A stretch of 64,000 bases of DNA, taken from CAWHBO01 sp963827735 (lineage in GTDB: Bacteria > Patescibacteriota > Patescibacteriia > Patescibacteriales > UBA12075). The translations under genes were made by a program, and so were the position numbers. The stretch's first letter is position 1, and the number at the start of each line of letters is the position of its first letter. Location of the stretch: NCBI GenBank assembly GCA_963827735.1, contig CAWHBO010000002.1, positions 110,227 to 174,226 of the forward strand, read 5' to 3'. This document shows positions 1-9,328 of the stretch, in pieces. The notes beneath the pieces were generated by a model. That model was not told where the DNA came from. It saw nothing but the letters and a program-made list of their open reading frames with translations, and made no database searches.

Positions 1-2
1 TC

Positions 3-386
3 AGCTCCTTGCTTAAAACCGATATCCCTATCATAAAAACATTTCAGATAACCGCTCAGGTACTCGGCAACGTCCATTATCGCGCCGCAATTTTGGAAAT
101 GGCCCAGAGGATAAAAAAAGGCGGCAAACTTGGCGAAGTCATAAATTCCAATCCCAAGCTTTTTCCACCCATTGTCGCTCAGATGGTTTCAATCGGCGAA
201 GAAACCGGAGAACTTGACAGCATCCTCGTGGAGCTGGCGGAATTTTACGAAGAAGAGGTGGATCAAGTGATGGAGAATATGCCAACCATAATTGAACCGG
301 TCTTGATCCTTTTTATGGGCGTGGCGGTTGGCGGCGTGGCGGTTGCCATCATCATGCCGATGTACGCGCTCACCTCGGCAATTTAG
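3..386 (+). CDS. pilC: Type IV pilus inner-membrane platform protein PilC (C-terminal part)
   Basis: The reading frame is already open at the window edge (frame from base 3), so the gene begins upstream and only its last ~128 codons are visible. The segment matches the second T2SF (GspF/PilC) domain: a cytoplasmic helical bundle with the family sequence 'MVSIGEETGELD', an acidic helix, then the last hydrophobic segment rich in G and V ending 'PMYALTSAI'. PilC is the inner-membrane platform that couples the assembly ATPases to pilin polymerisation. It stops 3 bp before the earliest possible start of the giant prepilin gene, so they are very likely co-transcribed. The family is clear; the symbol is assigned by analogy. 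Confidence 0.88.
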   Translation, partial: SSLLKTDIPIIKTFQITAQVLGNVHYRAAILEMAQRIKKGGKLGEVINSNPKLFPPIVAQMVSIGEETGELDSILVELAEFYEEEVDQVMENMPTIIEPVLILFMGVAVGGVAVAIIMPMYALTSAI

Positions 387-419
387 CCTTTGACGAACGA
401 ATCAGCTGGAATCATCTTC

Positions 420-3400
420 ATGAACAAAAAAAATAATCTCAAGTTAATCTTTCAAAAAAACGATGGCTTCACTTTGATGGAGGTCTTGGTCAGCGTTTTT
501 GTGATTTTGGTGCTGACCATCGGCGTCTATAGCCTCATCATCCTGTCTATCAAGCTTTCCGATGACAACAAAAAAAACGTGGAGGCAATTGAGATTGCCA
601 ATGAAAAAATGGAAGATATCCGCAACATGCCATATGACGATATCGGTGTCATTTCAGGCGATCCATCGGGCACAATACCGCCCACGGAATATGTTTTAAG
701 GGAAGGCAGTTTTACAATCCATAACTATGTATCGTTTATGGATGACCCTTACGATGGCGAAGCCGGATCATCCACCAACCCGGACACAATCATCAATGAC
801 TACAAAATCGTTTCGGTAAGAGTATCTTGGGAAACAGAAATGAAAAGCAAAGAAGTTACGGTCTTTTCAAAAGTGATACCAAGAACCGAAGAAACTGCCG
901 CCGGATACGGACTTTTAAAAATTTATGTTGTGGACTCAAACGGCAGCCCTATACAGGGAGCAAGCGTAAAGATCATAAACGCGAGCAGCACTCCGCCGCT
1001 TGATGAAACGAACCCCACCAATGCCGCCGGTTTTTTTCCAAAACCCGTAAAACAATCTTTCCAAGGGTTTCAAGTGATCGTTACCAAGGCGGGATATAGC
1101 ACTGACCAAACATACGCGATTTCCGCGTCAAACCCGAATCCCACTAAACCTAATTTATCAGTGGTGGAAGGCGACAAGACGGAAGACACTTTTACCATTG
1201 ATCTGTTGGGCGGACTGAACATTCGCACGGTAACTGATACTCTGCCCACGAATTGGCAAGTCAACCAATCTATAAGCTCAACGACTTCTTCACATCCGGA
1301 ATTCGGAACAGACTCATCGGATAACCTGTTTTTTGTCTGGCAAGCAGCCAACAGTTCAGCATCAAGTTTCGTTTATGCTCAAAAATATGACGCAACCGGC
1401 GCCAAACTCTGGCCGACCGATCATAAGCTTGCAGCCACTCAATTCCAAAGCAATCCCGATATCGCCGTCGGAAAAACCGGAATTTCCTATGTTGTTTGGC
1501 AAGACAACTCAATCTCTTTAAAAAATATTACTCTAGGCCCGAAGCCGAAAGCTGATAAAACAAGAATCGCGCATAATAAAAATCTGACTTTTAAAAAACA
1601 ACTTGCCGATTCATCTTTTTTTCACTTCTGGAATTTTTCGCAAACATCCGTTTCGTCTATGTTTTCCGGTTTGGGAAAGCTATTTTCTTGGGGCTACGTA
1701 AAAAAAGTAACTCCCTCTGAAAATCTAATCTCGCTCCCCCGGGCGGCGAATGCTGCCGGAGCGATCTCTTTTGTGGCCGCCGGAGCCGGCAGCGCCACCG
1801 GACAGGTCGGACAAATCACCCTTGCCAAACCGGCGGGGGTTGTTTCCGGCGATTTCCTCTTGGCTTATGTTTTTATGCACGATTATTCTTCCGGACCAAT
1901 TGATCCGCCTTCCGGGTGGACGATTTATGGCAGCGGCTTCAGGCCTAGCGGAAGCGGGGATGACTCTCTTGGCTCCTTGTTTTGGAAAATTGCCGGCGCC
2001 AGCGAACCCGCTTCTTATAACTTTGAGATCCATGACGCATATTGCAGCCCCTTTTGCGTAAACTACGAAGAAATGGCCGGCCATATCCGCGCTTATCGCG
2101 GAGTGGATCAGGCAAGCCCATTTTACGGAAATCTGCAAACGCAATCAACCAACAGCGGGGATGTTTTGCGCCCAGCCCCGAGCCATGCCATCGGCAAAGA
2201 CGGTTCGGTTTTGATCACCGGCTGGGGAGGAAATACGGTTTCACTGGGAAACGGCGGACCGACTTTTCCCGCCGGAATGGGAAATACCAGAAACAATTTT
2301 GCAGACTGGGTAAGCGTGGAATCATCAGACTTGTATGTAAACATCAGCGACTCCCCCACTCCTGCCAAAAATTATGACGCCAACCATAACGTCGCCAGAT
2401 CCACCATCAGCTGGTCGCTGGTTTTAAATCCGGAAGACATTCCGGATAACATCACTGTTTCCGCCACCGGCACTCAAATCGCAAGCATTGTGTTTCCCGC
2501 CTCCAACCAATATCTCGGCGGATCTTTCGTCTTTACTGACAACACCGGCACCCACGATATCAACAGCATCAGAATCACTGAACATGGCACCACAAACGCC
2601 TTAACCGATTTGTCACAAATCAAACTGTATTACGATCTTGATACCTCATCCCCCTACAACTGCGAAAGCGAAACTTTTAATTCCGGAACTGACCCGCAAT
2701 ACGGCGTTGCCTCCAGTTCATTTTCCGGGAGTGACGGAACGGCAGATTTCACCCAAATCATAACCATCAGCCAGACGCAATCTTTATGCGTGTACGCGGT
2801 CATGGATATCAATGCAACTGCCGCAAATGATGACACAATTGAAATCAGCATAAACAATCCTTCAATTGACGTTAAAATTAACACTGGATCAGTGCTTCCG
2901 ATAACTCCCATTGAGTTAAGCCAAGCCACGAATCTGTTAAAACCGGCGGAAACAAACCAAGCGCATTACCGCTGGCGCAACGACAATGGATCGGAAACAT
3001 CGGCCACCTGGAACAATTTTGAAGACAACCAGAGCTCCATTGTCCTCGGAACAAACATCAGACTGCGATTTATGATTTCCAACTCGGGAGGGTTAAGTGC
3101 CGGCGGCATCCGGCATGAACTGGAGTACGCCGAAAAAATCACCACTTGCTCTTCAGCCGTCGGCTGGCAAACGGCGCCGAATGACAATTCAAGGCATTGG
3201 CGGATGTCCGACTCGGCCGATTTGACTGACGCCGCATCAACCACTGACATTTCCAACGGGCTCAGCAACACTGCCGCCAATTTCGTTGTTGGAGAAGTAA
3301 AAGACATTGACAGCCAAACCAATGCCATCGCTCTTCCTTCGGACAGTTTTACCGAACTGGAATTTTCCATCTCCCCCACCAACAACGCGGTTGACGCGAC

Positions 3401-4586
3401 CTATTGTTTCCGCTTGACTGATGCCGGCGACTCCAGCGGCTTTACCTACAGCGTTTATCCGGAAATATCTCTGATTGGCGATGATAACGTGTATATCACA
3501 GCGCTTGATTCAAACGGAAATGAGTTATGGACCGCTAAACGCCTTAATTCTTCCGCGGGGATATATCAAGGCAGACCGCAAATCGCGTTGACTGAAAATT
3601 TCGGAACAGCTACAACAACTGCAGTTTGGGAAGATGACCGAGATGGGAACATGAACATTTACGGCATGAGCCTTGATGCAAATGGAAACAAGCTTTGGGC
3701 CGACAAGCAGATAACTTCCTCAACAACAGATGAGCACTCCCCGGTTGTCGCCATCAACAAAGATGACAGCATTTTTATAGCCTGGGTCAATGAGAGCGCG
3801 ACGGGAAAAGACATTTATTTCGCCAAATACGATTTGGCTGGAAACAGCTTGTGGACAGCGCCTCAAACTGCGGCTGATTCCGGGTATGATGAATATGATC
3901 CGGATATCACCGCCCTTTCCGATGGAAGCATCGTTATCGCCTGGGAAGAAAATATCAGCGGCATCAAAAATATCAGCGCGGCCAGATTTTCTGAAAACGG
4001 CGCAAAAATATGGGACATACAGCCGAATCTCACGAATTCAGATTCAGACCAAATGAATCCAAGCATCGCCGCCGATGCCTCCTTTATATATTTTTCTTGG
4101 ACAGATACGCGGGAAGGCAACCATGATATTTACGTTCAAAAATATGATTTTAGCTCCACGGCCGTTTGGTCTTCGGATTTAAGAATAAACATAAACACAG
4201 GAACAAGTATCCAACAAAATTCAAAGCTAGTCATCAATTCAGCCACCGAGCCTTTTGCAACCTGGGAAGACGCGCGCAGCGGAAATCTTGAAATTTACTC
4301 CACAAAATTCAACGATCCTGCAAGCTTAAGCAATGCTCCCAACATACCGCTGGTGATAACCGGAACAAAAAAAATCGGAGAGAACCCGATCATTTTAAAA
4401 TATAACGCAACGTCCACCACGGATTCAACCGGACACTTAAACCTTGATCTGGATTGGGATAATCCCGGCTATAGCATTGACATAAATTCCGCCCTTTCCG
4501 GCGACCACATAAAAATGATTGATCCGACAGCGCCGTTCAAAGTTCTGCCCGGGGAAACAAGATCAATAACCATATATATCGACTAG
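420..4586 (+). CDS. Giant type IV prepilin-like protein with beta-propeller and inserted surface domains
   Basis: About 1388 aa, far longer than the 130-300 aa of ordinary pilins. The N-terminus carries a class III prepilin signal (short basic leader, then G/FTLMEVLVS and a hydrophobic helix); cleavage is expected after the Gly, with Glu at +5. I prefer ATG 420 over TTG 390 because it gives a normal-length leader. A carboxypeptidase-regulatory-like beta-sandwich follows ('GSPIQGASVKI'). Repeats of the type 'WxDxRxGNxxIY...D..G..LW' recur every ~53 residues: two near residues 310-375 and five near 1030-1310 (counted from codon 390). Between them lies a ~650-residue block including a 'GDFLLAYVF...PSGWT...AYRGVD' beta domain and a 'DATYCFRLTDAG' segment. 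Likely a minor pilin or tip adhesin displayed at the cell surface. It overlaps nothing and is followed after 1 bp by the next pseudopilin gene. Confidence 0.85.
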   Translation: MNKKNNLKLIFQKNDGFTLMEVLVSVFVILVLTIGVYSLIILSIKLSDDNKKNVEAIEIANEKMEDIRNMPYDDIGVISGDPSGTIPPTEYVLREGSFTIHNYVSFMDDPYDGEAGSSTNPDTIINDYKIVSVRVSWETEMKSKEVTVFSKVIPRTEETAAGYGLLKIYVVDSNGSPIQGASVKIINASSTPPLDETNPTNAAGFFPKPVKQSFQGFQVIVTKAGYSTDQTYAISASNPNPTKPNLSVVEGDKTEDTFTIDLLGGLNIRTVTDTLPTNWQVNQSISSTTSSHPEFGTDSSDNLFFVWQAANSSASSFVYAQKYDATGAKLWPTDHKLAATQFQSNPDIAVGKTGISYVVWQDNSISLKNITLGPKPKADKTRIAHNKNLTFKKQLADSSFFHFWNFSQTSVSSMFSGLGKLFSWGYVKKVTPSENLISLPRAANAAGAISFVAAGAGSATGQVGQITLAKPAGVVSGDFLLAYVFMHDYSSGPIDPPSGWTIYGSGFRPSGSGDDSLGSLFWKIAGASEPASYNFEIHDAYCSPFCVNYEEMAGHIRAYRGVDQASPFYGNLQTQSTNSGDVLRPAPSHAIGKDGSVLITGWGGNTVSLGNGGPTFPAGMGNTRNNFADWVSVESSDLYVNISDSPTPAKNYDANHNVARSTISWSLVLNPEDIPDNITVSATGTQIASIVFPASNQYLGGSFVFTDNTGTHDINSIRITEHGTTNALTDLSQIKLYYDLDTSSPYNCESETFNSGTDPQYGVASSSFSGSDGTADFTQIITISQTQSLCVYAVMDINATAANDDTIEISINNPSIDVKINTGSVLPITPIELSQATNLLKPAETNQAHYRWRNDNGSETSATWNNFEDNQSSIVLGTNIRLRFMISNSGGLSAGGIRHELEYAEKITTCSSAVGWQTAPNDNSRHWRMSDSADLTDAASTTDISNGLSNTAANFVVGEVKDIDSQTNAIALPSDSFTELEFSISPTNNAVDATYCFRLTDAGDSSGFTYSVYPEISLIGDDNVYITALDSNGNELWTAKRLNSSAGIYQGRPQIALTENFGTATTTAVWEDDRDGNMNIYGMSLDANGNKLWADKQITSSTTDEHSPVVAINKDDSIFIAWVNESATGKDIYFAKYDLAGNSLWTAPQTAADSGYDEYDPDITALSDGSIVIAWEENISGIKNISAARFSENGAKIWDIQPNLTNSDSDQMNPSIAADASFIYFSWTDTREGNHDIYVQKYDFSSTAVWSSDLRININTGTSIQQNSKLVINSATEPFATWEDARSGNLEIYSTKFNDPASLSNAPNIPLVITGTKKIGENPIILKYNATSTTDSTGHLNLDLDWDNPGYSIDINSALSGDHIKMIDPTAPFKVLPGETRSITIYID

Positions 4587-4587
4587 C

Positions 4588-5184
4588 ATGAAAAAATACG
4601 ATTTTAAAAAAAGCCATGTATCCGGATTTACCTTGATTGAATTGCTGGTTTCAATCAGCATTATGCTTTTGGTCATGTCCATGGGCTACATGTTCATCAG
4701 ACAAGGCTACAAAGCGATCACTTTCAGCGCCGAGCAAGAAGAAGCGGTCTCCATTGGCAGGCGATCCATGAACATCATTACCAAAGAAATACGGGGGGCC
4801 AACACATCGGAACAGGGCGACTACCCGCTCAGCGTGATTGAAGCTCAAGATGTCGTTTTTTACAGCGACGTGGATGATGATACCGTCATGGAAAAAATCA
4901 GATATTTCAGGAATGGCAGCACCCTTGTAAAAGTCATAAATGAGCCGGGACCGAGCAATGATTACCAGACAGCATCAGCCACCACGACTCTTTCTTTGTA
5001 TCTCAACAATCAAGAAGAACCGATTTTTACTTACTTTGACAGCAACAATGAAGAGACCACGATGATAAATGACATCCGAATGATCAGAATAAACTTGCGC
5101 ATCAATGTCACCCCCTGGAGAGCGCCGAATGATTACTACCTGGAAACCGATGTCAGCTTCCGGAATTTAAAAAATAATTTATAG
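4588..5184 (+). CDS. PilW-like minor pseudopilin
   Basis: 198 aa. The N-terminus is a class III signal peptide, 'SGFTLIELLVSISIMLL', with the canonical Glu at +5 and a long hydrophobic helix, followed by 'SIGRRSMNIITKEIRGA', the helix typical of PilW/PulJ-type minor pilins. The remainder is a predicted beta-rich globular head. Expected to be processed by a prepilin peptidase and to prime or cap the pilus. ATG follows the giant prepilin stop by 1 bp and the PilX-like gene starts 1 bp after its stop, indicating translational coupling. Family assignment to minor pseudopilins is firm; the PilW label is by analogy. Confidence 0.83.
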   Translation: MKKYDFKKSHVSGFTLIELLVSISIMLLVMSMGYMFIRQGYKAITFSAEQEEAVSIGRRSMNIITKEIRGANTSEQGDYPLSVIEAQDVVFYSDVDDDTVMEKIRYFRNGSTLVKVINEPGPSNDYQTASATTTLSLYLNNQEEPIFTYFDSNNEETTMINDIRMIRINLRINVTPWRAPNDYYLETDVSFRNLKNNL

Positions 5185-5185
5185 C

Positions 5186-6727
5186 ATGAAAGAAAGAAAA
5201 AACAATCAAAAAGGATCAATGCTGATCCTAACCTTGGTAACCACAGGCTTATTTATGGTCCTGCTGATGGGCGCGATCACCACGACTTTGCTGCAGCAAA
5301 AACTTAACATCAGAAAGGTTGCCTCAGCTCAAGCTCTTCATATTGCCGAAGCCGGTGTTAACTATTACCGCTGGGTCCTTTACCATGATCATGAAGAATA
5401 TTGCAACAAGGAAACCTGCAAACCGGCTCCTGATTACGGACCATACGGGCCGTATGCTTATATGGATTCCGCAGGAGAAAATATAACCGGATACTATGAG
5501 CTATATATCACGCCTCCGGCGCTTAACGGATCAACGATCGTAAAGATAAGATCAGTAGGCTGGGAAGCCAGTCACCCGACAATCAAGCGTACGATTGAAG
5601 TAAACTGTGGAATCCCATCGTGGTCGACATACTCAACTTTGGGCAATTCCAGCATCCGCTTCGGAGAAGGCACGGAAGTCTGGGGGCCCATACACTCCAA
5701 TGGCGGAATCCGGTTTGATGGCGTCGCTCACAACTTGATAAGTTCTGCTCTGCTTAACTATGACGACCCCGATCATTGTGAAGTGGAATTAAGATGGACT
5801 GGTTCCAACTGGGTTTGTGATTTAAACATCAATGAATTCGGCGTTCATACCCACGTCGCTCCCACCGATCCTTATCCTGATGGTAATAACCCCCCTGAAA
5901 ATGTACCTGATAGAACAGACGTCTTCATTGCCGGCCGCCAGTTTCCGGCGCCGGTTATCAGTTTTAATTTGTTAAACAGTTACATTTCCGACACTTACGC
6001 GAAAGCTACCAGTTCCAATGGAATTCTTTTTGACGGCGCGAATACCGGAACAGCCGATCCTTATTCCGTTGCGACATTCCGAGGATGCGCCGCATCCGGC
6101 AATTCCTGCGATGAAGGCTTCCATATCAGACTTAGAACTGATAACACTTTTGACATCCGCGGCGTATCCAGAGTATACGCATCTTGCGGCGGAAGCCAGA
6201 GCAACAGCATTTTTACCGAGGAGGCGACCATTCGCAATTATGCCATACCCTTAAATGGCGTCATCTTTGTCAAAGGAACGCTGTGGGTGGACGGACAGAT
6301 AAGCGGCAGCCGTGTCACCATCTTGGCATTTGAAGATCCTTTAACCGGTTCAACTGCCGATATCAACATCAACAATGATGTTTTATACACCAACTACGAT
6401 GGCACGGATTCAATCGGACTGATCGCTCAAAACGATATCAACGTCGGCCAATACAGCGATGATAATCTGCGGATTGACGCCGGTATGATCGCCAAAACCG
6501 GCAGAATCGGACGGGAATACTATCCCAGCACTTGCACCAATTACATCAGGGACACAATCACAGTTTTCGGATCTTTGGCCACAAACAATCGCTATGGTTT
6601 CGCTTATGTCGACGGAACAGGCTATCAGATCCGCAACCTGATATATGATAACAACCTGACATTCTCTCCCCCGCCGCATTATCCGACAACCGGAGAATAC
6701 ACCTTCATCTCCTGGCGGGAAGAATAG
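5186..6727 (+). CDS. PilX-like type IV pilus assembly protein
   Basis: 513 aa. It starts with a basic stretch, then 'KGSMLILTLVTTGLFMVLLM', a single hydrophobic helix of the PilX_N type that lacks the Glu(+5) of true pilins. 'ALHIAEAGVNYYRW' follows, a hallmark of PilX-like proteins. The long ectodomain contains several Cys pairs and a repetitive beta-rich region ('GSSIRFGEGTEVWGPIHSN'-like and 'RVTILAFEDPLTG' segments) suggesting a right-handed beta-helix. Known PilX-like proteins enter the pilus tip complex and modulate adhesion; the large size again suggests a surface-exposed binding role. Ends 69 bp before pilM, the longest gap in the pilus operon. Confidence 0.8.
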   Translation: MKERKNNQKGSMLILTLVTTGLFMVLLMGAITTTLLQQKLNIRKVASAQALHIAEAGVNYYRWVLYHDHEEYCNKETCKPAPDYGPYGPYAYMDSAGENITGYYELYITPPALNGSTIVKIRSVGWEASHPTIKRTIEVNCGIPSWSTYSTLGNSSIRFGEGTEVWGPIHSNGGIRFDGVAHNLISSALLNYDDPDHCEVELRWTGSNWVCDLNINEFGVHTHVAPTDPYPDGNNPPENVPDRTDVFIAGRQFPAPVISFNLLNSYISDTYAKATSSNGILFDGANTGTADPYSVATFRGCAASGNSCDEGFHIRLRTDNTFDIRGVSRVYASCGGSQSNSIFTEEATIRNYAIPLNGVIFVKGTLWVDGQISGSRVTILAFEDPLTGSTADININNDVLYTNYDGTDSIGLIAQNDINVGQYSDDNLRIDAGMIAKTGRIGREYYPSTCTNYIRDTITVFGSLATNNRYGFAYVDGTGYQIRNLIYDNNLTFSPPPHYPTTGEYTFISWREE

Positions 6728-6796
6728 ATTTAAAATGATTTTCATGTTAAAATATATAAGTGAATTTAAAACAGGAATAAAAATGATAAACAAGAT

Positions 6797-7924
6797 ATGT
6801 TGACTCTCAAAAAACCGAATTATGCCATCGGCCTGGATATCTCTGATCTGGTGCTAAAGGCCGTGGAATTGAAAAAGACAAAGGATAAAATAAAAATTTC
6901 TGCCATCAGCAAATACCGTCTCAAGCCCGGAGTTGTGGAAAAAGGAGAAATAAAAGATGAAAAGTCATTTTTGGAAGCCATAAATTCCTTGTTAAACAAG
7001 ACAAAAAAAGGCACTTTCAACACCAATGAAGTTGTCGCCTGCCTGCCTGACCCCAAAACTTTCATAAAACTGATTGAGATTGAAAAAACTCCCAATAGCC
7101 TGACGCAAGTCATTGGGTCAGAAATGGAAAAGCATGTGCCTTTACCTCTTAAAGACATTTACTTTGATTGGCAGTTGATTGAAGAAAATGCCGCTTTTTC
7201 CAAAATCCTGGTAGGCGCCGCCCCAAAAGAGATCGTTGATCAATATGCCGCTATTCTTAATGAAGCCAAGTTGTCTCTGATCGCGTTGGAAATTGAGCCG
7301 GTCTCAATTGCCCGCGCCCTGCTCTGTGAAGAATCAAAAAAATATAATGGTCCTTATGAAAAAAATTATTGCTTGATTGATATTGGAGCAAAAAGGACAA
7401 GCCTCACCATCTACTGCCGCAATTCCATTGTTTCTTCTGTCAGTCTGCCGATATCCGGAAATGAGACCACGGAAATAATCGCAAAATCTTTGGAAATAAG
7501 CGGCGATGAAGCCGAAAAAGCCAAACTTGTCTGCGGGATGGATAAAACGCAAGCGCATGGCATTGTCAATGAAATTTTATCAGATATGATAAATGTTTTG
7601 ATTGAAAAAATTGAAATTGCGATTGATTTTTTTTCAAAAAATCATCAAGGCAAAAACTCAATTGACGAAATCATCTTGTGCGGAGGCGGGGCTAACATCA
7701 AAAATCTTGATTCAATCATTTCTGAAAAGCTTAAGATTCCCGTTTTGCTTGGCTCGCCTCTTGCCAACTTAAATGAAGATGCCGTCCAATTGGATAAATA
7801 CTTGACTGACAAATCAAAGATTGAAACTCTGGAAGATCACATCATCAGCGAGCAAAACACAATCATCAGCTATACGACAGCCATCGGACTGGCTCTGCGC
7901 AGCGTTTTTATAGATAAAGTTTAA
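6797..7924 (+). CDS. pilM: Type IV pilus assembly protein PilM (actin-like ATPase)
   Basis: 375 aa, the usual length for PilM. Actin-fold nucleotide-binding motifs are visible: phosphate-1 'IGLDISDLVLKAVEL' near the N-terminus, phosphate-2 'CLIDIGAKRTSLTIY' mid-protein and the adenosine motif 'EIILCGGGANIKNL' near residue 290. PilM is cytoplasmic, binds the N-terminal tail of PilN and links the inner-membrane PilNO platform to the motor. Gene order pilM-pilN-pilO follows directly. An ATG at 6783 opens only a six-codon frame, so ATG 6797 is used. No Shine-Dalgarno sequence is seen upstream. Confidence 0.93.
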   Translation: MLTLKKPNYAIGLDISDLVLKAVELKKTKDKIKISAISKYRLKPGVVEKGEIKDEKSFLEAINSLLNKTKKGTFNTNEVVACLPDPKTFIKLIEIEKTPNSLTQVIGSEMEKHVPLPLKDIYFDWQLIEENAAFSKILVGAAPKEIVDQYAAILNEAKLSLIALEIEPVSIARALLCEESKKYNGPYEKNYCLIDIGAKRTSLTIYCRNSIVSSVSLPISGNETTEIIAKSLEISGDEAEKAKLVCGMDKTQAHGIVNEILSDMINVLIEKIEIAIDFFSKNHQGKNSIDEIILCGGGANIKNLDSIISEKLKIPVLLGSPLANLNEDAVQLDKYLTDKSKIETLEDHIISEQNTIISYTTAIGLALRSVFIDKV

Positions 7925-7928
7925 AAAT

Positions 7929-8462
7929 ATGATGCATTTAAACATTCTTCCGGCCGCTCAAAAAAAAGAAATAAAGATCAAGCAGATATATGATTCACTT
8001 AAGAATTTTTTTTCTGTCATTTTCATCGTGGCTGTAATATATTCTTCCTTTTTTATGATTTTAAAATCCGTAATCATGAATTACTTCATTTCCACCATTG
8101 AAAATTCCAGCATCTTAACCAAAAGTACGGAAAATTATAGCAACAGAGTATCTGATATAAACAAACAAGTAGACTCCATTGAATCGATCCAAAACGATTT
8201 TGTTGTCTGGTCAAGACTGCTTGAACATTTAAGGCTCATGCAACCAGAAGAACTATCCATTGAAAAAATCTCAATCAGCAAAAAAGACGGCAAATTAACC
8301 GTTGGCGGGCAAGCCAAAACCAGAGATAGCCTTTTGGAATTCAAAGAAAATTTAGACGAATCAGGTTTTTTTGATGGTTTCAATCTGCCAATAAAAGATT
8401 TGCTGCAAAAAAACAATGTTAGTTTCAGCATGGACTTAAAAATAAATAATTATGAATTTTAG
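7929..8462 (+). CDS. pilN: Type IV pilus assembly protein PilN
   Basis: 177 aa. The cytoplasmic N-terminus begins 'MMHLNILPAAQKKE', corresponding to the conserved 'NLLP' tail by which PilN binds PilM, then one transmembrane helix (about residues 28-50), a coiled-coil stretch and a ferredoxin-like periplasmic domain ('LTVGGQAKTRDSLLEF'). It starts 4 bp after pilM and overlaps pilO by 11 bp, consistent with translational coupling and formation of a PilN-PilO heterodimer. Confidence 0.85.
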   Translation: MMHLNILPAAQKKEIKIKQIYDSLKNFFSVIFIVAVIYSSFFMILKSVIMNYFISTIENSSILTKSTENYSNRVSDINKQVDSIESIQNDFVVWSRLLEHLRLMQPEELSIEKISISKKDGKLTVGGQAKTRDSLLEFKENLDESGFFDGFNLPIKDLLQKNNVSFSMDLKINNYEF

Positions 8463-9018
8463 CAAAATAAAAAAAATCAATTACTTATACAGGCTTTACC
8501 TGCTTACGGGGATAACTTTATGTATTGTGACAGTGATGGCATATCTCATCATCATTCCTTCCATCAACGAAATAAAAAACGCCCGAAAAGATATTATAAA
8601 CCAAAAAAATGAACTTGAGAAAAAATTAAATCGTGAAAAAAATCTCGCCTCGCTCAATGAAAATCTAAAAAAAATAGAACCGGATGTTATTTTTTTGAAT
8701 CAAATCTTCATTGAAAAGAACAAAGAGTTGGAATTCATAACGACTTTAGAAGGTTTGGCCGGTAAAAACAACATTGAACAAACACTGTATCTTAACACTG
8801 ATAAAAGCATAAAATCAAATCTATACACAAAAACTCCGATTGATATTTCTGCTCAAGGTAATTATAACGATATTATTGAATATTTAAAAAACTTGGAAAC
8901 TTTAAAATATTATCTTAACATCGCTGGGTTAAGCATAAGCTTTGAAGGCAATCAAGACTCATCCGCTCCACACAAAAAAGGACGCCTGCAAGTAAGCGCC
9001 GATACATATTGGAAATAA
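8452..9018 (+). CDS. pilO: Type IV pilus assembly protein PilO
   Basis: 188 aa. A short cytoplasmic N-terminus, one transmembrane helix (about residues 14-36), a Lys/Glu/Asn-rich coiled coil ('KNELEKKLNREKNLASLNEN') and a C-terminal ferredoxin-like domain ('QGNYNDIIEYLKNLETLKYY') match PilO. Its start lies inside the end of pilN. It is expected to pair with PilN in the inner-membrane alignment complex. Sequence similarity is low, as is usual for PilO; position and architecture carry the call. Confidence 0.8.
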   Translation: MNFSKIKKINYLYRLYLLTGITLCIVTVMAYLIIIPSINEIKNARKDIINQKNELEKKLNREKNLASLNENLKKIEPDVIFLNQIFIEKNKELEFITTLEGLAGKNNIEQTLYLNTDKSIKSNLYTKTPIDISAQGNYNDIIEYLKNLETLKYYLNIAGLSISFEGNQDSSAPHKKGRLQVSADTYWK

Positions 9019-9031
9019 TAGTAAATAAAAT

Positions 9032-9328
9032 ATGAAACTCAAATTCTCAATCAAAACGACTTTCAAATATCTATACATCGTTTTAATCCTTGCCAATGCT
9101 TATCTGGCTTTTCTGGCGTACGATTTTGCCAACGTTAATGTTTACAAAACCATGTTTCCCGATGAAAATATTTCCATCATGCAAAACAGAAAATATTCCG
9201 AAGATCTGGATGTGGATAATTTTAACAAGATTATAAACAAAATCAAGCAAAAATCTGATACAACAGCTAACTTCAAGCCCGCTCCTCAAGAAAACCAAGC
9301 AACATCAACTGCTGACAATCTCCAATAG
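9032..9328 (+). CDS. Small single-pass membrane protein at the end of the pilus operon
   Basis: 98 aa, one transmembrane helix near residues 13-32, then a hydrophilic tail that ends in a low-complexity 'APQENQATSTADN' stretch. It starts 13 bp after pilO, where pilP lies in Gram-negative operons. It shows no lipobox and no PilP beta-domain, so I do not name it. It may be a reduced partner of PilNO. Its last 24 bp overlap the 3' end of the convergent glycosyltransferase gene. Confidence 0.6.
   Translation: MKLKFSIKTTFKYLYIVLILANAYLAFLAYDFANVNVYKTMFPDENISIMQNRKYSEDLDVDNFNKIINKIKQKSDTTANFKPAPQENQATSTADNLQ

Noticed and set aside
420..4586. Alternative start TTG 390 of the giant prepilin
   Set aside because: It adds ten residues before the basic leader and lacks a Shine-Dalgarno sequence; ATG 420 gives the normal prepilin leader.
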